A program made the position numbers and the translations under genes. From positions 1,364,001-1,428,000 of the forward strand of contig OY969122.1 in assembly GCA_963698085.1 (NCBI GenBank): 64,000 nucleotides of DNA, in the 5' to 3' direction. The notes beneath the pieces are model-generated. The model was not told where the DNA came from. It did not search any database and was given only the letters and a program-made list of their open reading frames with translations. The DNA is from VRUE01 sp963698085. Lineage in GTDB: Bacteria > Actinomycetota > Thermoleophilia > Solirubrobacterales > 70-9. Below are positions 18,697 to 27,066 of this stretch, one piece after another. Each line of letters starts with the position of its first letter. Positions within the stretch are counted from its first letter, which is position 1.

Positions 18697-20099
18697 GGAA
18701 CCGCAGCGGCATACAGGGAGTTGCGAGCAGCCCGGTGATCGTCGGCGCGGTCACGGTGCTGGTCGTGATCGTCGCCGTCTTCCTCGCCTACAACGCCAAC
18801 AACGGCCTCCCCTTCGTCTCCACCTACGACCTCCAGGCCCGCGTCCCCAACGCCAATGCCCTGGTCAAAGGCAACGAGGTGCGGATCGGCGGCTCGCGGG
18901 TCGGCGTGGTCAGAGGGGTGCGGCCGGTGCAGCTCGCTAACGGCGGCGTCGCCGCCGAGCTCGACCTCAAGCTCGACAAGAGCGCCGAACCGATCCCGGC
19001 CGACTCGACGATGATGATCCGGCCCAAATCGCCACTGGGCCTGAAGTACCTGCAGATAATTCCCGGCGACTCCTCGCGGGGCCTCGAGGCCGGCGAATTG
19101 ATCCCGCTCACGGCCGCCCGGCCCGAACCGGTCGACATCGACCAGTTCTTCAGCATGTTCGACGAGCCGACCCGCAAGGCGATCCAGCGCAACAACGCCG
19201 GTTTCGGCAACGCCTTTGCCGGCCGTGGCCCGCAGATCAACGCCGCCTTCGGCGCCCTCCGCAGCCTCGCCGAAAACGGCCAGCCGGTGCTGCGCACGCT
19301 GGTCGCCCCGGGCACCGACTTCGGCGGCTTCTGGGAAGCGCTCGAGGCCCTCTCCGCCACCGTCGCCCCGGTCGCCGAGACCCAGGCGAGCATGTTCGTC
19401 GCCCTCGACCGCACCTTCGCCGCCTTCGCCCGCGTCTCGCGCCCCTACATCCAGGAAACGATCGTCAAAGGCCCGCCCACCCTCGACGCGGTCACCGCTG
19501 ACCTGCCGGTGCTGCGGCCCTTCTTCCGCAGCACCGGCGATTTCTTCGCCGCGTTGAAGCCCGGCGCCCGTGCACTGGGCGAAACCTCGCCGACGATCAA
19601 CGCCGCCCTGCGCGCCGGCATCCCGGCCCTCAACCGCTCGCCGGTCCTGTTCGCGCAGCTCGACCCGACCGCGGAAGCCCTGCTCGATTTCCAGGCCGAG
19701 CCCGGTGTCTTCAATGGCCTCGACCTGCTCATCGACACCAACGAAGTCCTCGAGCCGGCGATCAGGTTCATCGCGCCCGCCCAGACCAAATGCAACTACC
19801 TCACCCTGGTCTTCGAACAGCTGGCCAGTGCCTTCGGCGAGGGCAACGGCGAAGGCAACTGGCTCAGTGCAATCTCCTTCGAGGCTCCATACGGCCCCAA
19901 CGCGGAGTCGACTCCGTCCTCCGCGCCCGCGAATGGTCCGAACCTCAAGAACCATCTCCACTACAACCCCTATCCGCGGACCGCCGCGCCCGGACAGGGC
20001 GGCGTCTGCGAAGCGGGCAACGAGCGCTACATCCCGGGCCAGACGGTGATCGGACCTGCGCCCGAGCTCTGGGGCACGACCACGGTCAACGAGGAATGA
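18693..20099 (+). CDS. MCE-family protein 3 of six
   Basis: A 468-residue MCE protein. The N-terminal helix (about 15-32) is followed by VKGNEVRIGGSRVGVVRGV and KSPLGLKYLQIIPGDS, the hairpin and core of the MCE fold. The middle helical domain has repeated Phe/Ala/Arg pairs. The tail contains QTKCNYLTLVFEQ and GVCEAGNERY with cysteines, and NLKNHLHYNPYP. Starts at ATG 18693, overlapping gene 2 by four bases. Confidence 0.91.
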   Translation: MRNRSGIQGVASSPVIVGAVTVLVVIVAVFLAYNANNGLPFVSTYDLQARVPNANALVKGNEVRIGGSRVGVVRGVRPVQLANGGVAAELDLKLDKSAEPIPADSTMMIRPKSPLGLKYLQIIPGDSSRGLEAGELIPLTAARPEPVDIDQFFSMFDEPTRKAIQRNNAGFGNAFAGRGPQINAAFGALRSLAENGQPVLRTLVAPGTDFGGFWEALEALSATVAPVAETQASMFVALDRTFAAFARVSRPYIQETIVKGPPTLDAVTADLPVLRPFFRSTGDFFAALKPGARALGETSPTINAALRAGIPALNRSPVLFAQLDPTAEALLDFQAEPGVFNGLDLLIDTNEVLEPAIRFIAPAQTKCNYLTLVFEQLASAFGEGNGEGNWLSAISFEAPYGPNAESTPSSAPANGPNLKNHLHYNPYPRTAAPGQGGVCEAGNERYIPGQTVIGPAPELWGTTTVNEE

Positions 20100-21604
20100 T
20101 GGGACGTCTGCCGGAGCGAGATACCAGGGTGGGAGCCACCGAGCGGCGCTTCAAGTGGCGGCCGAGCAACGCGATGATCGCGCTGCTCTTCATCCTCGTC
20201 TTCACCGTCGGTCCCTACCTGGCCTTCACCAAACACGTTCCCTTCACCGGGCACGGCTACACGCTCAACGCCACCTTCTCCAACGGGGTCAACATCTCGA
20301 CCAACTCCCCCGTGCGGATCGCCGGCGTCGACGTCGGCAAAGTGATCGAGGTCGGTCGCGACGGCGACAACACCGAGGTCACCTTCACCGTCGACGGCAA
20401 GGGCCGGCCGATCCACGACGACGCCTTCGCCACGATCCGGCCACGGATCTTCCTCGAGGGCAACTTCTTCATCGAGCTCGACCCCGGCAGCCCCAGCGCC
20501 GAGGAGCTGGACAGCGACGCGACGATCCCGGTCACCCGCACCTCGACCGGCGTCCAGCTCGACGAGATCCTCACCGCGCTGCAGGCGCCGGTTCGCGCCG
20601 ACCTCAGTCGCCTGCTGGGCAGCTTCGGCACCGCACTGACCCACAAGCCGACGGCCGCCGAAGACGCGACCCAGCTGCCGGAGGTGAAAGGCAAGACCGG
20701 CGCCGAAGGCCTCAATGGGGCGCTCCTCTACGGCGGCCCGGCGGGCCGCTACAGCGCCCAGGTCACCAACGCCTTCCTCGGCACCAGCCCCGGCGATCTC
20801 TCGCGCCTGGTCGCCAGCGCCGGGCGTGCCTTCGGCGCCCTCGCCAGGAACGAGGCCGACCTGGAAGGCCTGATCGTCAACTTCGACACCTTCACCGGCG
20901 CCCTCGCCGCCCAGTCGGAGAACCTCTCGACGACCGTCGAGCGGCTGGCGCCGACGCTGAAGATCGGGCGCAAATCGCTGGTCAGTCTCAACAGCTCGCT
21001 GCCGCCGCTGCGCGCCTGGGCGATCGAGTTCCGGCCCGCCGTCGCCGAGCTGCCGGCGCTGATCTCCGCCGCCGAACCGTGGCTGGCACAGGCCCGGCCG
21101 CTGCTCTCCGGCAGGGAGGCCGGTGGCGTTGCGAAGCTGCTACGCGAATCGACCCCCGGCCTGGCCGGCTCGGCGCAGGCGGGCAAGGCGATCACGATCC
21201 CGCAGATCAACCGGATCAGCCTCTGCACCTCGCGGGTCTTCGTGCCGACCGGCAACCAGACGATCGAGGACAGCTTCGAGACCGGGCCCAACTACCGCGA
21301 GTTCTTCTACTACCTGGCCAACTTTGCCGGCTGGGGCCAGAACTTCGACGGCAATGGCCACTACCTCCGCTTGCAGCCTGGCGGCGGCGACACCCTGGTC
21401 AAGCAGGAGAGCCCGGGCGGCAACCTCAGCACCGACAAACAGAACTGGGCGCACACGGTTGAAGCGCCGCTCGGCCTACAGCCACGACCCGGCGGCCGCC
21501 CGCCGAAGAAGCCGAACGTGCGCTGCTCGACCCAGCCCGTTCCTGACGTCAACGGCCCGCTCGGTCAGGTCGCCGCACCCAGCCTGAAAGCGGTGAGCCC
21601 ATGA
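20096..21604 (+). CDS. MCE-family protein 4 of six
   Basis: A 502-residue MCE protein from the first of two adjacent ATG codons (20096 and 20099). The first gives the same ATGA overlap as its neighbours. There is a membrane helix (about 25-43), then the MCE domain with TNSPVRIAGVDVGKVIEV and PRIFLEGNFFIELDPG. A long helical part follows and a tail with FAGWGQNFDGNGHYLRLQ, the same block as in gene 1. An open frame extends back to 19790 inside gene 3 but is not used. Confidence 0.91.
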   Translation: MMGRLPERDTRVGATERRFKWRPSNAMIALLFILVFTVGPYLAFTKHVPFTGHGYTLNATFSNGVNISTNSPVRIAGVDVGKVIEVGRDGDNTEVTFTVDGKGRPIHDDAFATIRPRIFLEGNFFIELDPGSPSAEELDSDATIPVTRTSTGVQLDEILTALQAPVRADLSRLLGSFGTALTHKPTAAEDATQLPEVKGKTGAEGLNGALLYGGPAGRYSAQVTNAFLGTSPGDLSRLVASAGRAFGALARNEADLEGLIVNFDTFTGALAAQSENLSTTVERLAPTLKIGRKSLVSLNSSLPPLRAWAIEFRPAVAELPALISAAEPWLAQARPLLSGREAGGVAKLLRESTPGLAGSAQAGKAITIPQINRISLCTSRVFVPTGNQTIEDSFETGPNYREFFYYLANFAGWGQNFDGNGHYLRLQPGGGDTLVKQESPGGNLSTDKQNWAHTVEAPLGLQPRPGGRPPKKPNVRCSTQPVPDVNGPLGQVAAPSLKAVSP

Positions 21605-23016
21605 GCGAACGCGACCCGAACGTGAGCCGCTGGAAGCACTTCCGCGCCTCGCTCTCGCGCCAGTCGCGCGGCCGCGGCAAAGACACGGTCGCGATCGTCG
21701 TCCTCACCGTCGCCGCGATCACGATGACGCTCTGGATCTTCACCCAGCAGAAAGCCTCGCTGCCCTCATGGGCCCCGCTCGTCGGCGAAGACTTCGTCGA
21801 GCTGACGGCGGACTTCAGCAACGCCCAGGCGGTCACCCCCGGCCAGGGCCAGGCGGTCGTGATCGCCGGCATCCAGGTCGGCAAGATCTCCTCGGTCGAC
21901 CTCGAAGATGGTCACGCCGTCGTCGGTATGGACATCGAGCCCAAGTACCTGAAGCTGATCCACCCGGATGCGAACCTGCTGCTGCGGCCGAAAACCAACC
22001 TCAACGACATGACGATCGAGATCGACCCCGGCACCGCCGGGCGTCACGTCGAGGCGGGGCACCGCTTCCCGCTCTCGCGCACCGAACCGAGCATCCAGTT
22101 CGAAGCGTTCCTCTCGACCCTTGACGCGGACACCCAGCAGTACCTGCAGCTGCTCGTCGCCGGCGGTGCCCAGGGGATCGGCGGCCGCGGCCGCCAGCTC
22201 TCCGGCGCCTTCCGCCGCCTGCAGCCCTTCGCTCACTACATCGCTGATCTCAACCGCGCCGTCGCCCAGCGCCGGGTGGCGCTGGCTCGGACGATCCACA
22301 GCTTCGGCGAGCTGACCGCCGAACTCGGCCGCCGCGACGCCGAGCTCGAACGCTTTGTCAGCGCCTCCAAGGGCGCCCTCGGCAACTTCGCCAACCAGCA
22401 GCAGGCCATCCAGGAATCGCTGGTCGAGTTCCCCTCCACCCTCACCGCCCTGCGCTCGGCCCTCGCCAGCTCCAACCGCTTCTCGATCGCGGCCCGCCCG
22501 GCGCTGCTCGGCCTGATCCCGCAGGCGCAGGCCTCGGTGCCGGCGTTCAAGGCCAACGAGCGCTTCTTCAGGCAGACCACGGCGCCGATTCGCGACCAGA
22601 TCCGACCCTTCAGCCGCCAGGTGCGGCCCGTGCTCACCCACCTCAACGAAGGGTCCTCGGATCTCGACACGTCTGTGACCGGCTTCGGCAACTCGCTCGG
22701 CGGCCTCAACAGCTTCCTCAACACCCTCGCCTACAAGCCGAAGGGGAGCAGGGAGAGCTACCTCTTCTACCTGCCCTGGCTCAATCACAACATCAACACG
22801 AGCTTCAACCTCACTGACGCAGGTGGACCGATATCTCGCGGTCTGGTGATGATCACTTGCACCGGTTCCTACCTCGCTTACGAACTGACCTCCCTGAAGC
22901 CCTATTTGAGAAACATCCTGCAAGGCGTGCGGATTCCTTCGCCAGCCGAACTCCCGGCGATCCCCGCAGACCCCAAATCCGGAGCGAATGGTCCACGGTG
23001 TGGTTCTGAGCTATGA
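21601..23016 (+). CDS. MCE-family protein 5 of six
   Basis: A 471-residue MCE protein with a basic cytoplasmic N-terminus, a membrane helix (about 36-52) and an MCE domain containing GQAVVIAGIQVGKISSV and KTNLNDMTIEIDPG. The helical domain has QGIGGRGRQLSGAFRRLQPF, similar to segments in the other five. The tail has LPWLNHNINTSFNLTDAGG. It overlaps genes 4 and 6 by four bases on each side. Confidence 0.91.
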   Translation: MSERDPNVSRWKHFRASLSRQSRGRGKDTVAIVVLTVAAITMTLWIFTQQKASLPSWAPLVGEDFVELTADFSNAQAVTPGQGQAVVIAGIQVGKISSVDLEDGHAVVGMDIEPKYLKLIHPDANLLLRPKTNLNDMTIEIDPGTAGRHVEAGHRFPLSRTEPSIQFEAFLSTLDADTQQYLQLLVAGGAQGIGGRGRQLSGAFRRLQPFAHYIADLNRAVAQRRVALARTIHSFGELTAELGRRDAELERFVSASKGALGNFANQQQAIQESLVEFPSTLTALRSALASSNRFSIAARPALLGLIPQAQASVPAFKANERFFRQTTAPIRDQIRPFSRQVRPVLTHLNEGSSDLDTSVTGFGNSLGGLNSFLNTLAYKPKGSRESYLFYLPWLNHNINTSFNLTDAGGPISRGLVMITCTGSYLAYELTSLKPYLRNILQGVRIPSPAELPAIPADPKSGANGPRCGSEL

Positions 23017-24557
23017 GTAAGCGAGCCCCCAGCACCGCGCAGCTCCTCGTCATCGCCGGCTTTGCCCTGTCGTGCTTCGGCATCCTGCTCTTCCTCTGGA
23101 TCACCTTCGGCGGGCCGACCCCGTTCAAAGCGAAGCCCTATGAACTAAAGGTTCCCTTCCAGGAGGCGACCCAGCTGGCACAGCAGTCCGACGTGCGCAT
23201 CTCCGGCGTCTCGGTCGGCAAAGTGCAGACGATCGAGCAGTCCCCGGATGGCCAGCAGGCGCAGGCGACGATCCACATCGAAGACAAGTACGCGCCGATC
23301 CCGAAGGGGACGCGGGCGATCCTGCGCACCAAGACGCTGCTGGGCGAGACCTACGTCGAGCTGACTCCTGGCGACGCCGACGGTCCCCAGCTGCAGGATG
23401 GAGGCACCCTCGCCCGCGCCAACGTCGCCGAATCGGCCCAGCTCGACGAGATCTTCCGCACCTTCGACAAGCGCACCCGCGCCGCCTTCCAGGAGTGGAT
23501 GCGGGAAGGGGCCATTGCGATCGGCGGCCGTGGCCAGTCGTTCTCCAACGCCCTCGGCGAACTCGAACCCTTCTTCAGCGAGGCCGACAGGCTCTTCCGC
23601 GTGCTGGACACGCAGCGCCTCGCGGTCGAGCAGCTGTTCCGCAACGGCGCCGTCACCTTCCGCGCCCTGCGCGGGCGCGAAGGCGAGCTGCAGACCCTGA
23701 TCCGCAACTCGGACGCGCTCTGGCGCACGACCGCCGCCCGCAACCGCGACATCGAAGCGCTCTTCCGTGCTTTCCCGACCTTCGAGGACGAGCAGCGGCT
23801 CACCTTCGACCGGCTCAAAGAGTTCGCAGTGAACTCCACCCCCCTCTTCCGCCAGCTGGTGCCGGCGGCCGAAGAGCTCTCACCGACCCTGATCGCCTTC
23901 TCCAATCTCGCTCCGCAGGCGAAGGGCCTATTCGAAGGCCTGGAAACGGTCATCGACCGAGCGCCCAACGGCCTTGGCTCACTGCGCAAGTTCCTCCGCG
24001 GCGACTTCCCCGTCCTTCTGCGCGCGATCGATCCCTTCCTGCGCAACCTCAACCCACTGCTCACGGGCCTCGGCCTCTACAAGAACGAGGTCACCGCCCT
24101 GATGGGCAATGTGGCGGCAGCGAGCAAAGGCGTCTATCTGCTTCCGAATGGCGAACAGACCCACTTCTTGCGCGCGATGGGCCCGTTCGGGCCCGAATCG
24201 TTGGCGACCTATCCCAACCGCCTGACCACCAACCGCAACAGCGCCTACCCGCAGCCGCTGGCCTCGAAGCGACTTGCCAAAGGCCTGCTCAACTTCGACA
24301 CCCGCCAGTGCAGTTCGGGGATCACGGCGACGCTTCCCACCGACACCCCGAACGACCCCAACTTCAATGCGCGTACCAACGGCGACGTCACCAAAGCCAC
24401 GGACTTCTACCTGCGGCTGAAGAAATATGCCTTCGCCGAACAGGACTCGTCAACGACGATACCCGCCCCCGGCTGCAGCCCTCAAGCTCCGTTCGAGCCG
24501 ATCTACGGCGGCGGCCCGGCGACCAGTTACCAGCACACCTTCGAACAGGGCGATTAG
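23013..24557 (+). CDS. MCE-family protein 6 of six
   Basis: A 514-residue MCE protein closing the operon. A membrane helix (about 13-30) precedes the MCE domain with QQSDVRISGVSVGKVQTI and RTKTLLGETYVELTPGD. The helical region contains IAIGGRGQSFSNALGELEPF. The C-terminal 120 residues are Asn/Thr/Pro-rich with two cysteines (RQCSSG and PGCSPQ). Six Mce proteins in one operon is the count found in mycobacterial mce operons, where they are thought to assemble as a hetero-oligomer. Confidence 0.91.
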   Translation: MSKRAPSTAQLLVIAGFALSCFGILLFLWITFGGPTPFKAKPYELKVPFQEATQLAQQSDVRISGVSVGKVQTIEQSPDGQQAQATIHIEDKYAPIPKGTRAILRTKTLLGETYVELTPGDADGPQLQDGGTLARANVAESAQLDEIFRTFDKRTRAAFQEWMREGAIAIGGRGQSFSNALGELEPFFSEADRLFRVLDTQRLAVEQLFRNGAVTFRALRGREGELQTLIRNSDALWRTTAARNRDIEALFRAFPTFEDEQRLTFDRLKEFAVNSTPLFRQLVPAAEELSPTLIAFSNLAPQAKGLFEGLETVIDRAPNGLGSLRKFLRGDFPVLLRAIDPFLRNLNPLLTGLGLYKNEVTALMGNVAAASKGVYLLPNGEQTHFLRAMGPFGPESLATYPNRLTTNRNSAYPQPLASKRLAKGLLNFDTRQCSSGITATLPTDTPNDPNFNARTNGDVTKATDFYLRLKKYAFAEQDSSTTIPAPGCSPQAPFEPIYGGGPATSYQHTFEQGD

Positions 24558-24564
24558 GCGGTCG

Positions 24565-24598
24565 GCTCCGGGCTAGGCTGCACTACCCTGCCCGGAGC
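24565..24598 (+). terminator. Hairpin after the mce operon
   Basis: Nine perfect base pairs (GCTCCGGGC with GCCCGGAGC, 16-base loop) begin eight bases after the last mce stop. No T run follows, so it may be a transcript-end or stabilising hairpin and not a strict intrinsic terminator. A second hairpin (GATTCAGGTGG / CCCACTGAATC) lies at 24608-24633. The rest of 24634-24785 shows no gene. Confidence 0.5.
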
Positions 24599-24785
24599 AG
24601 CTCTACGGATTCAGGTGGTTCACCCACTGAATCCCGCAAGACAAAGGTGTTATGCGTTACCGGCACGGTTGTAGGCTTGAAGCCAGGCGTCGCGACGCGA
24701 ATCGATCGAAGCCGTGACGACTCCGTGCTCTAGTGCTGCGGCGACGGCGGTACACGTCACGCCTATCGCTTCATATTTTTGTTCT

Positions 24786-25146
24786 TCAACTAGGCAAACT
24801 GCTCCCCACCTCCTCAGCCTCTTCGGTCAGGCAGTCGCGCAGGGATGGCATCGCCTGTGAAGCAGCGCCGCACGACTATGTCCAGGCCGATGCCGGCGCG
24901 GGCAGCCGCACGGGCTTGGGCGAGGACTGCAATCGGGATGGGCGCCTCAGGCGCTTCCGCGGGAGCGAAGACTGCGCCTAGCCCATACTCAAGCGCGGCG
25001 GAGACCGCGAGCCGGAGACCTTCCCGGTAGGAGGGGTCGGCCACCGCGTCCGGATCGGCAATTTCGTAGACTTGCCCGAGGCATTTCTCTTCGATCTCTG
25101 GAAGCCGACCCCGAAGGCGGGCTGATAGGTCCCATGACAGGGTCGC
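24786..25146 (-). pseudogene. Decayed N-terminal fragment of a PucR-like regulator
   Basis: Read on the minus strand, this stretch resembles the first 110 residues of the PucR-like regulator at 63000-64000. SARLRGRLPEIEEK matches LARLHDRRSEIERA, ADPSYREGLRLAVSAALEYG matches ADSEYTDGLRAAVSAAIDYG, and AVLAQARAAARAGIGLDIVV matches ALLAQARLAARNGVSLDTVL. There is an in-frame TGA just before the homology and no usable start. After RRCFTGDA the frame shifts, and DCLTEEAEEV continues the match in another frame until a stop at 24786. The effector and helix-turn-helix domains are missing. It is therefore a remnant, not a small gene. Confidence 0.75.
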
Positions 25147-25195
25147 TCACAGGAGACCTTATTCGTACCAGAATCTCGTCTCTATGCCTAGGCAC

Positions 25196-25223
25196 AAAGG
25201 GGCGGCCTTTCGGCCGCCCCTTT
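25196..25223 (-). terminator. Intrinsic terminator
   Basis: Perfect 12-bp stem AAAGGGGCGGCC / GGCCGCCCCTTT with a TTTC loop, 30 bases after the stop of the minus-strand gene ending at 25254. The A/T runs on both sides could make it work in both directions. Confidence 0.8.
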
Positions 25224-25253
25224 CAGTCGCTTGTCTAAAAACGAAGCGCTTAC

Positions 25254-26048
25254 TTAACCTTTACCGGTGCAAGGAACCGCGAGCGAGCCTTTCAGCGAGG
25301 TCGAGGCGGCTTCCCCTGGGGTTCTGGCTTCGTTCTTGAAGAGAACCTTTTTCACGCTGGCTTTGAAGACACCGTCCGGGCATTTGGCTTCGCCGTAGCC
25401 GACCTTCTTGCCGTTGTAGGTGAAGGTTTTGCCGACGGTGAAATCGAAGTCGATCGCCGAACCGCTACCGCCGGCGACGACCGGGATCTTCGCGACGGAG
25501 TGGATTCCAGTGCCCTTTTTCGTGATCGTCACGTCGGTGACGACGGCTGCTGGCACCGGCACGGTGATGAAGATGTGGATCAGCAGCTTCACCTTGCCGC
25601 CTTTTTCTCCCCCGCTGAAGACGGTAAGCGGGCTGGTCACTTTGATCGGTTTCTGTTCCGGGAAGGCGATCTCGACGTGCGATATGCCCGAGCCGATTTT
25701 CGATTTGCCGCAGACTTTCATCGCGGCGGCCGTGTTGCGCGCGGTGAGCTGGCCCGATTTGCAGGCCGCCAAGCCCTTGACGTTGATTTTCACGTCCTTG
25801 TCGATGTCGAATTCGACTTCGCGAAGTGCCGGCGGATGGTTGCCGTTGGCGGTGCCGATTTTGCCGAAGATGTGGGTTTTGACGGGAGCGTACTTGTTCT
25901 TCGGCAGCACTTTCGGCGAGGCGTCTCCGCCGAAGGTCGTGACGACGTTTCCTGCCCGCAGCGTGATCTGCACCGCGTTAGCGACGGCCACTACGCCCAC
26001 GGACAGCGCGGCTGCCAGAGCGAGCGTCAGCATCAACTTTCTACGCAT
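25254..26048 (-). CDS. Secreted protein of the GG-x-P-x-LPK family
   Basis: A 264-residue exported protein starting at the ATG at 26048, with AAGGAGAT seven bases upstream. An open frame extends to 26102, but the ribosome site decides the start. A signal peptide of about 25 residues ends in ANA. Family landmarks are GGDASPKVLPKNK, PPALREVEFDIDKDV, GLAACKSGQ, VCGKSKIGSGI, SPLTVFSG and IPVVAGGSGSAIDF, with KCPDGVFKASV near the C-terminus. It forms a subgroup with the next gene: these two have more Lys and an ARNTAAA motif. A promoter-like pair lies upstream and a strong terminator downstream, so it may be transcribed alone. Function unknown. Confidence 0.86.
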   Translation of the reverse strand: MRRKLMLTLALAAALSVGVVAVANAVQITLRAGNVVTTFGGDASPKVLPKNKYAPVKTHIFGKIGTANGNHPPALREVEFDIDKDVKINVKGLAACKSGQLTARNTAAAMKVCGKSKIGSGISHVEIAFPEQKPIKVTSPLTVFSGGEKGGKVKLLIHIFITVPVPAAVVTDVTITKKGTGIHSVAKIPVVAGGSGSAIDFDFTVGKTFTYNGKKVGYGEAKCPDGVFKASVKKVLFKNEARTPGEAASTSLKGSLAVPCTGKG

Positions 26049-26090
26049 GTCTCTATCTCCTTTTGGGCCCTGCCCGAATGAGCTGCGGCC

Positions 26091-26119
26091 ATTGAACGGC
26101 ATAATCCTTCCCGCGTCAA
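26091..26119 (-). promoter_or_regulatory. Candidate sigma70-type promoter
   Basis: On the minus strand TTGACG (26119-26114) and TTCAAT (26096-26091) are 17 bases apart, and the -10 box is 42 bases before the ATG at 26048. The -35 box is near consensus and the -10 box is weaker. Confidence 0.4.
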
Positions 26120-26147
26120 AGCTAGCAGCGGCGGGATTGAGTTGCTA

Positions 26148-26942
26148 TTACCCTTTCGGCGTGCATGGAACCGCCAGGCTTCCTTTCAGGATCGTCCTCG
26201 CGGGGACGTTCGGGACTCTGGCTTCGTTCTTGAACAGGGTCTTCGTCGTCCTTGCGTTGAAGACGCCGTCGGGGCATTTGGCCATCGAGTAGGCCATTTT
26301 CTTGCCCTTGTACCGGTACGTGCGGCCAAGCTTGAACCTGAAGTCGAGCACCGAGCCGCTGCCGCCTGCAATAACCGGAACCTTGGCGACGGCGTGGACG
26401 CCCGTCCCCTTCTTCTTGATCGCGACCTGGGTGACGATCGCGGCCGGCACCGGGACAGTCAGGAAGGTGTGGATCAGCAGCTTCGACTTGCGGCTGGTGC
26501 CGCCGCCGTTGAAGACAGTGATTGGGCTCGTCACTTTGATCGGCCCCTGTTCGGGGAAGGCGATCTCAGCGTGGGCGATGCCCGAGCCGAGCGTCGTCTT
26601 GCCGCAGACCCGCTTGGCGGCGGCGGTGTTGCGCGCGGTCAGCTGGCCGGCTTTGCAGACCGGCAGGCCTTTGACCGTCAATTTGACGTCCTTGTCGATG
26701 TCGACGACGGTTTCTCTCAGGGCCGAGGGATGAGTGCCGTCGGAGGTGGCGATCTTGCCGAAGATGATCGCCTTGACCGGGGCGTACTGCCTCTTCGGCA
26801 GCTTCTTCGGCGAGGTCGAGCCACCAAACGTGAGGATGAGGTTGCCCGCTCGGATCTTGGTGCTTGCCGCATTGCCGATCGTCACTGCGCCAAGCGCCAG
26901 CATCGCGCCGAAGGCGAGCACCAGAGCCACGTTTCTGCGCAT
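26148..26942 (-). CDS. Secreted protein of the GG-x-P-x-LPK family
   Basis: A 264-residue exported protein, the closest paralog of the neighbour at 25254 and the same length. It starts at the ATG at 26942 with AAGGAGAG upstream. The signal peptide ends near GNAAS. Landmarks are GGSTSPKKLPKRQ, PSALRETVVDIDKDV, GLPVCKAGQLTARNTAAAK, VCGKTTLGSGI, SPITVFNG, VPVIAGGSGSVLDF and KCPDGVFNAR. The two genes are clearly a recent tandem duplication. Function unknown. Exported, disulfide-bearing and beta-rich is the most that can be inferred. Confidence 0.86.
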   Translation of the reverse strand: MRRNVALVLAFGAMLALGAVTIGNAASTKIRAGNLILTFGGSTSPKKLPKRQYAPVKAIIFGKIATSDGTHPSALRETVVDIDKDVKLTVKGLPVCKAGQLTARNTAAAKRVCGKTTLGSGIAHAEIAFPEQGPIKVTSPITVFNGGGTSRKSKLLIHTFLTVPVPAAIVTQVAIKKKGTGVHAVAKVPVIAGGSGSVLDFRFKLGRTYRYKGKKMAYSMAKCPDGVFNARTTKTLFKNEARVPNVPARTILKGSLAVPCTPKG

Positions 26943-27035
26943 GTCGATCTCTCCTTTGCGGCCTGCCTTGGAGCCGCAGCCAAGAATTCCTTGCAGTCCT
27001 CCGGGACGAGATTCTCGCCCGGCCAATGCATAAAC

Positions 27036-27064
27036 CCCGGCCGCGGGCCGAAAGAGCGGCCGGG
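27036..27064 (-). terminator. Intrinsic terminator after the TetR gene
   Basis: A nine-pair stem (CCCGGCCGC / GCGGCCGGG) with an 11-base loop starts two bases after the TetR stop codon on the minus strand and is followed by GTTTATG. Confidence 0.7.
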
Positions 27065-27066
27065 CC

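Noticed and set aside
24814..25044. A 76-residue minus-strand open frame as an independent gene
   Set aside because: Its sequence aligns with the inside of a PucR-like regulator, homology extends beyond both ends in other frames, and no ribosome site is present.
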